From positions 9,886,001 to 9,950,000 of the forward strand of contig JAVTVJ010000001.1 of assembly GCA_034509425.1 (NCBI GenBank): 64,000 bases of DNA, read 5' to 3'. The number at the start of each line of letters is the position of its first letter. Positions within the stretch are counted from its first letter, which is position 1. The notes beneath the pieces were generated by a model. The model was not told where the DNA came from. It was given only the letters and a program-made list of their open reading frames with translations, and searched no databases. Of the stretch, positions 59,151 to 64,000 are shown piece by piece. The stretch comes from Eopsaltria australis. Its lineage: Eukaryota; Chordata; Aves; Passeriformes; Petroicidae. A program made the translations under genes and the position numbers.

Positions 59151-60849
59151 AGCGAGTTGGCAGTGGGGGCACAGTCCCCTCTGCAGAGAATTTGCATGTG
59201 CTGTGTCCTAATTTTGCTTTCTCTTCAGTATCAGAAACCTTAAAAAAAGCTTCCTCAGGTCTTCAAGAACAAATAAGATGCTGAAATTTAGAACAAACAA
59301 TAACAGGATTTGTTCTAAATGCTCTTAAAATTCAGGTGTGATGGCAGGGAGCATGAGAAAGCTGCGTGTGAGAGACCAGTAGGAACTGAGGTAGCTTCTT
59401 GAGGTGTATTCCCAAATATGTGTACACACTGCAATTACTTGAGAAACTTTCCAAGGATCACAGTCATGTTCCAACTAGTTTGAAAGTCAGTAGTGTAAAA
59501 AAACTTTGACATTGAGATGCAATTTGTGGTAAGATCTAATTAATTTTTTTGCTCCTAAGAATAATTTATTATTTACACTTCTTATTATATATGTATTTTA
59601 GCTTCATTAGTCTGCAATGCTGGAAAAAATTATACCTTCAAGTCCTATTTATCAAATTAATGGTGCAATTTCATAGTGACACATTCCACATTCATTAAAC
59701 CAAGTACAGTAAAAATGCATTTAAATTAGATTAGTGTGATGTAATAACGATTCCAGTGTATGGGGTGATATTCTAGCAGTAAAGAAACACCCAGATCGAG
59801 TTGAAAGCAACTTTGAGACAATTTTTCAAAATTGATTTTGGCACTGATTTAAGTGAAAGAATAAGGACTAAGATTTCCCCCTGCAGCTCGCTCAGTGTGG
59901 GAGTTCAGGGTCCAGAGTGGAACTGCAGGAAATGAGTGGTAGAGTCGTTCTGGCCACAGCAGTGGAGGAAGTCATGCACGGTCCACAGAAGGCGATTTTG
60001 TCAGCCTCCCAAAACGCTGGGGAAGGACACCCACCTGAATCCACCTTTCACCAGTGCTGACTGCACAACCACAAGAGTTTCTGCCAGCCCCTTAAAACTG
60101 TGGGTCTCCCAACCATTTTATGCGGACAAAGGCTCACGTGTCTGTGCACACATCCAGATGCACATACAGGCAAAAATGCCTGGATGCAGAACCCCTTGGA
60201 GATACCACCCATGCCCCTTTGCCCCCTGAATTACTGCTCTCTGGCAGCCTGTAAGCACTCTCTGGGCCACAGGGGCTGGGTGAATGTTGGTCCATTTCCA
60301 CTGACCTCATCCACCCTGGCAATCCCCACCACAGAGCAAATAGAAATTCTAGGTGGGTGCCAAATTCATAGTCCATGAGGGGCCTATAAAATCTGAAACC
60401 CTTCTGCCTACTCATGCCACATAGACTGCCTGCTTCAACCCCACTGTTGAAACAGGCAGAAATTCACATCACCTCTGTCGTGTCCTTTAACACCAAGTTT
60501 TAGTTTAGCACATTCCCTGTAGCTTAACTTTCCTGGCTGGGGCAATGAGTGAGAGTCCCTGATAAGCAGCAGGTTGATGGAGGTTGCTGGTCAAGGAACA
60601 AATCACTGGGAATTCATGTCCTGCAGCTCTGATTGAGTCAGACGAGGGCTGCATGTCCCCTCCCTCCACATGCTGATACTCGTCTTGTAGTCTTTATAGC
60701 CCAGCAGAGGAGTGCTTTCAGCTGGCTGACACTCAACCCTGCACTGCTCCAATATCACATTAAAGAACCAAATTAAATCAGAATAGCTCCTTAATAAAAA
60801 AAAATCTTTCTTCCGAGCATCCATAGGGAGTTGTGTATTGTGTGTATCT
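59151..60849. other. Anonymous non-coding sequence
   Basis: No gene. Overlapping short frames at 59936-60415 on both strands are not recognised. Confidence 0.6.
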
Positions 60850-60940
60850 GTCTTTCAGACTGTAAGCCTTCAGGGCAATGACTATCTTTATTTCTGAAAC
60901 ACAAACAATATTAAAACACCATTGGCACTTAATAAATCAG
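60850..60940 (+). mobile_element. L2-like LINE 3' end remnant
   Basis: AGACTGTAAGCCTTCAGGGC, AATGACTATCTTTATTTCTG and then CATTGGCACTTAATAAATC follow the order of the L2 3' end (AGACTGTAAGCTCCTTGAGGGCAGGGAC.. GGCGCTCAATAAATG). About 90 bp, divergent. Confidence 0.55.
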
Positions 60941-61600
60941 CAAAACTACAATCATTACATGGGCCTCCTGGTGAGCCATCAGTTACCTTAACGCATTAAC
61001 AAAAGTGTGCCCTTTGCATTTTAGCATGTGGCTTGTGAGGGGTGTGCAGCAGATTGAGCACCCCAGATATTGGAGGATGTTATTTGCACACCAAGGAAGC
61101 CCTGGAGCATTGCAGGCATCATTGCAGATGATCCTTTCCCAGAGGTACAAACCCTCCAGTGGAAGCAAGTTCATCCTCCATCTTGTATCTCTTGAGCCAA
61201 GGTGCAAAGAAAGGTGGTAAAGATTGATGCAAGATTACTCAGACTGCATATTTAAAGGTGTTAGGAGGAGTTATCAAATACTTGCATTGTGGTGGCACAG
61301 GGATGTGCCAACCAGGGATGGTACAATCCAGCACAGAAGGCAGTGCCCCATGGTTGCTGCCCCGTGATCATCTTTGAGAAGGCTGAGCTTGGGGGGCTTG
61401 TACTGAAGAGCTGGAGCTGAGCTACACTGGTTTTAAATTGAGGAACAAGGATATGGTAATAGGGTAGGAAATCAAGAATCTTTCAGGTTGAGCTGGACGT
61501 ACACTAATAGCAAGGAAACTGCTGCATTTTCAAAGGACCACATCAGCCTTTTATAAACCCAAAGGTAATTTACAGACTTAGGCCCAGAGATATTCTTGCC

Positions 61601-61623
61601 AAAAAAAAAAAAAAAAAAAAAAA
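61601..61623. repeat. Poly-A run of 23
   Basis: Uninterrupted A23. It could be the tail of a retrocopy inserted on the plus strand, but upstream text (61450-61600) shows no recognisable mRNA or LINE, and no target-site duplication was found. Confidence 0.9.
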
Positions 61624-62095
61624 GAGGTTTTCAAAATTTTTCTTCAGAGATCTGCTAAAAGGCTGAGTTGAATCATTGTGAGCAAATTCATGTATTAATA
61701 TAAACAATTAAGCTTGATTAAAAAGAAATCAGTTTTGCCTCTGGCCTGACTGACCTCAGATTTCTAAGGGCTGCTTTTCCAGTCCTAAGGGCCTGAGCTG
61801 CGTGTCCTTTTGACTTCAGCTTCTCAGCCCATCATCCCCAGGCATATCTTTTGTTCCACAGTTCCCCTTCCCCTTCTTCCAATAGATATAGAGTTATTTA
61901 AACAATTAAGGCTGCATGCCCCTACAGCCTTCTCCAGAAAGCAAGGGGCAAGACACAGCCAAGTCAGCTTGAGCACCCAGAGACAAAGAGAGCAAATTAA
62001 ATAAAATGATTGCTAAAAAAAAAAAGAAAAGAAAATCAAATCTAAGCTGAAATTTACATTTGCTCATCTATCTCAATTGATGATTTCTGCTACCA

Positions 62096-62111
62096 AGCAC
62101 CATATGGTGCT
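62096..62111. repeat. 16-bp perfect palindrome
   Basis: AGCACCATATGGTGCT; contains the E-box CATATG at its centre. Nothing else supports a regulatory role. Confidence 0.75.
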
Positions 62112-63116
62112 GTGTGAGGCTATAAATATGCTGCTGTTCCAGACCCATTTCTATTGGCATTTCCCATCAGTAAACAGGTGCTCCTGGCTTCTCCTGTGTC
62201 TCTGAGCTCAAAAAACTTGAGTGAGTACCTTTGTGCACCTACAGGAAGCAAATGCAACTTGTCAATGGGAGTGTCTGCTTTCATCAGAGGATATCAGCTG
62301 TACTTCCACAATGTGTGCAGGACAGCAGAGCAAGCCTGAATTACAGTGAGCACCTGGGTTAGCTTTCTTTCTTTATGCTTTTCCTAACATCTTCGTGCCC
62401 ATCAGCAGGGCTGGTCAGTGTCCAGAGGCTCCTCCTCTGTGGATCCTTTGCTGTGACCTCACAGTGTCAAGCACCACAGGATCTCCCTGGCAGGACTGAA
62501 TAGGTGCTTGGTCCTGCCTGCTCTCCTGCTAGAATCAGTAGGGCTGAGGAAAAGGGGCAGCCAAGGTATCCTCACAGGACAAGGGGTTTGCCTTGGTGGG
62601 GAAGCTGAAAAATCAATCAAGATGGATGAACACCACCTAGAAAACCTGGAATCATCCAGCTTAACGAGGTCTATGGGCTTTACCCATTCCAGTGGCAAAT
62701 TTCTGTGTTGTTCTGCTGCAGGAACCTAAGCAAGATGATGGAGTACTACCCCGTCTTGCAATCTGCTGCAGTCTGGGGCCTTCATGCCCTCTCTGCAACT
62801 ATTTACAGGGCTGGGTTTGGTTAGTGTTCCCTGCACACTGACAAGGACAAAAGGGCATCACTGTTGGTAGTACCAGGGTGTACTTTGTGAGGCCAATCTC
62901 AATATTGCCTTACAAAGACACCATGAGCCCATTGCCTTAGACTGAGGACAAGGACTCTCTCTGTTCATGTCAGGTGGCCACATTTTCAAATCCATTACAA
63001 TGGTTCAAAAATATCCAAAAGGTCAATACATTGTTCATACCACATCAGTGATGCTAGGGGGAATAACAACCTTCAGTAAATCCTATTATTTTCACAACTA
63101 TACTAATAACATGAGA

Positions 63117-63151
63117 AACTATAGATATAATAAAAGTTTATATCTATAGTT
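63117..63151. repeat. 14-bp perfect inverted repeat, 7-base loop
   Basis: AACTATAGATATAA (63117-63130) pairs with TTATATCTATAGTT (63138-63151). AT-rich, so a chance or slip origin is likely. Confidence 0.85.
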
Positions 63152-64000
63152 GCTCTGCAGACACCTCCTCTGGTATGGTATAAATATAGTATATGAGACT
63201 TGGCGGTGTAATACAGTTTTTATTTCAATTTTTTAGGGATGGCCATGCACATCCATAACTCATGAAAATAAAAAGTGTATTACTCTGCCAACTGTTACAT
63301 ATTCCCTAGTAAAGCAAAAATGGCAAGATAAATTTTATTTTTCTCTTCTCCCCACCACCAAAGTGTCTAGCAGATATGTTGATGATGAAATATTAGAATA
63401 AATATTATTTATTCAAACACTTTCTATACTTTAACCACATCTGTCCTGTCTATTTGTCAGTCCTGTCCATCTTGCAAATGTGAGGTACCTTCTTCTTTCC
63501 CTGAATGTTGCCTTTGGTTTTAATTTTATGCTGCTGTACTTGCTGTTGTTCTCCTTAGGACTGAAGGGAAGAGAGATTGCCTCTTCCTATATCCTGCTCT
63601 TGAATTTTCTCAGCCACATTCTCTTTGGGTCTTAAGAGCTCTAACATCTGTGTGGGACATGAGGGTTGGCTTGGTAACATTGGCAGCACTTCTTCAAGAA
63701 GTGTGAAACAGTGTAAATGAGGAAGGATCCCAGCTGCATGTTGTGCGTCAGTGGAACAAGAGATGAAAAACCTAGTGATTCATAGGTAGGGATGGGGAAA
63801 GGATTAGAAACTCGAGTGCAGCAGGCTAAGTATCCTATACCTAAGAGAAATGGAACAAATATGTCACCCCCATAGTGTAAAAAGGAAAAAGTGATAAAAT
63901 CCTGGTTTATACAAGTGCTATTATATTACAGTCAGCGCTTGAGTATCCACATAGCAATGAATCCAGTGGCAGATTAACTGTGCTGGGCTTGTAGGACATC

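Larger units (their letters stand above)
60941..64000. other. Anonymous non-coding sequence to window end
   Basis: No gene recognised; the longest frame is under 80 codons. Contains the poly-A at 61601-61623, another A-rich tract at 62013-62036, and inverted repeats at 62096-62111 and 63117-63151. Confidence 0.6.

Noticed and set aside
61450..61623. Processed retrocopy ending in poly-A
   Set aside because: No recognisable mRNA or SINE body upstream, and no target-site duplication seen.
1..64000. CRISPR array, tRNA or rRNA genes, retroviral LTR or gag-pol-env
   Set aside because: I saw no regularly spaced direct repeats, no tRNA A/B-box pair with cloverleaf, no rRNA text and no LTR pair or viral protein motif. 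A tool-based scan could still reveal a solo LTR.

Overview
This window looks like non-coding, intergenic or deep-intronic DNA from a bird, or at least a sauropsid. The main evidence is the set of chicken-repeat-1 (CR1) LINEs. Several young copies carry the avian 3' end, with TTTGGGTTGGAAGG and an ATTCTRTG 8-mer tail (11401-11492, 40730-41177, 48900-49083). Older, turtle-like CR1 remnants (2500-4420, 5160-5262, 24930-25930, 49260-49815, 53330-53615) and worn MIR/L2-like pieces (41880-42052, 50688-50725, 52945-53030, 60850-60940) lie beside them. I saw no mammalian Alu or L1 and nothing bacterial. The sequence is AT-rich and CpG-poor, and stop codons are frequent in all frames.

I found no functional protein-coding gene, no tRNA or rRNA, no CRISPR array and no recognisable retroviral gene or LTR. 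The only recognisable protein sequence is decayed CR1 ORF2: an endonuclease start at 3987-4238, reverse-transcriptase pieces at 3061-3430, 5190-5250 and 24960-25330, and ORF2 C-terminal tails at 40730-41021 and 48917-49083. The longest anonymous ORFs (28568-29338 and 12401-12961, both minus) match no family I know and are probably chance.

Layout: 1-2500 has no recognised feature. 2500-5300 is a nest of minus-strand CR1 remnants. 5300-17300 is anonymous, with small repeats and one young CR1 end. 17320-17570 is a CpG-rich, G-rich patch, the only promoter-like spot. 17600-24900 is anonymous. 24930-25930 is an old CR1. 26000-40700 is anonymous, with an imperfect hairpin (28702-28754), a clustered octamer site (34738-34788) and a perfect 49-base hairpin (39001-39049). 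40730-42052 is CR1 followed by MIR. 42060-48900 is anonymous. 48900-53615 is repeat-rich. 53600-64000 is anonymous, with several regions that look like conserved non-coding elements.

The most unusual local structures are the perfect 23-bp stem with a 3-base loop at 39001-39049, the three octamer sites at 34738-34788, the isolated CpG and G-quadruplex patch near 17.3-17.6 kb, and the near-perfect hairpin at 28702-28754. Repeat family names are from memory of consensus sequences, not from a search. Conserved-element calls are guesses that need an alignment.
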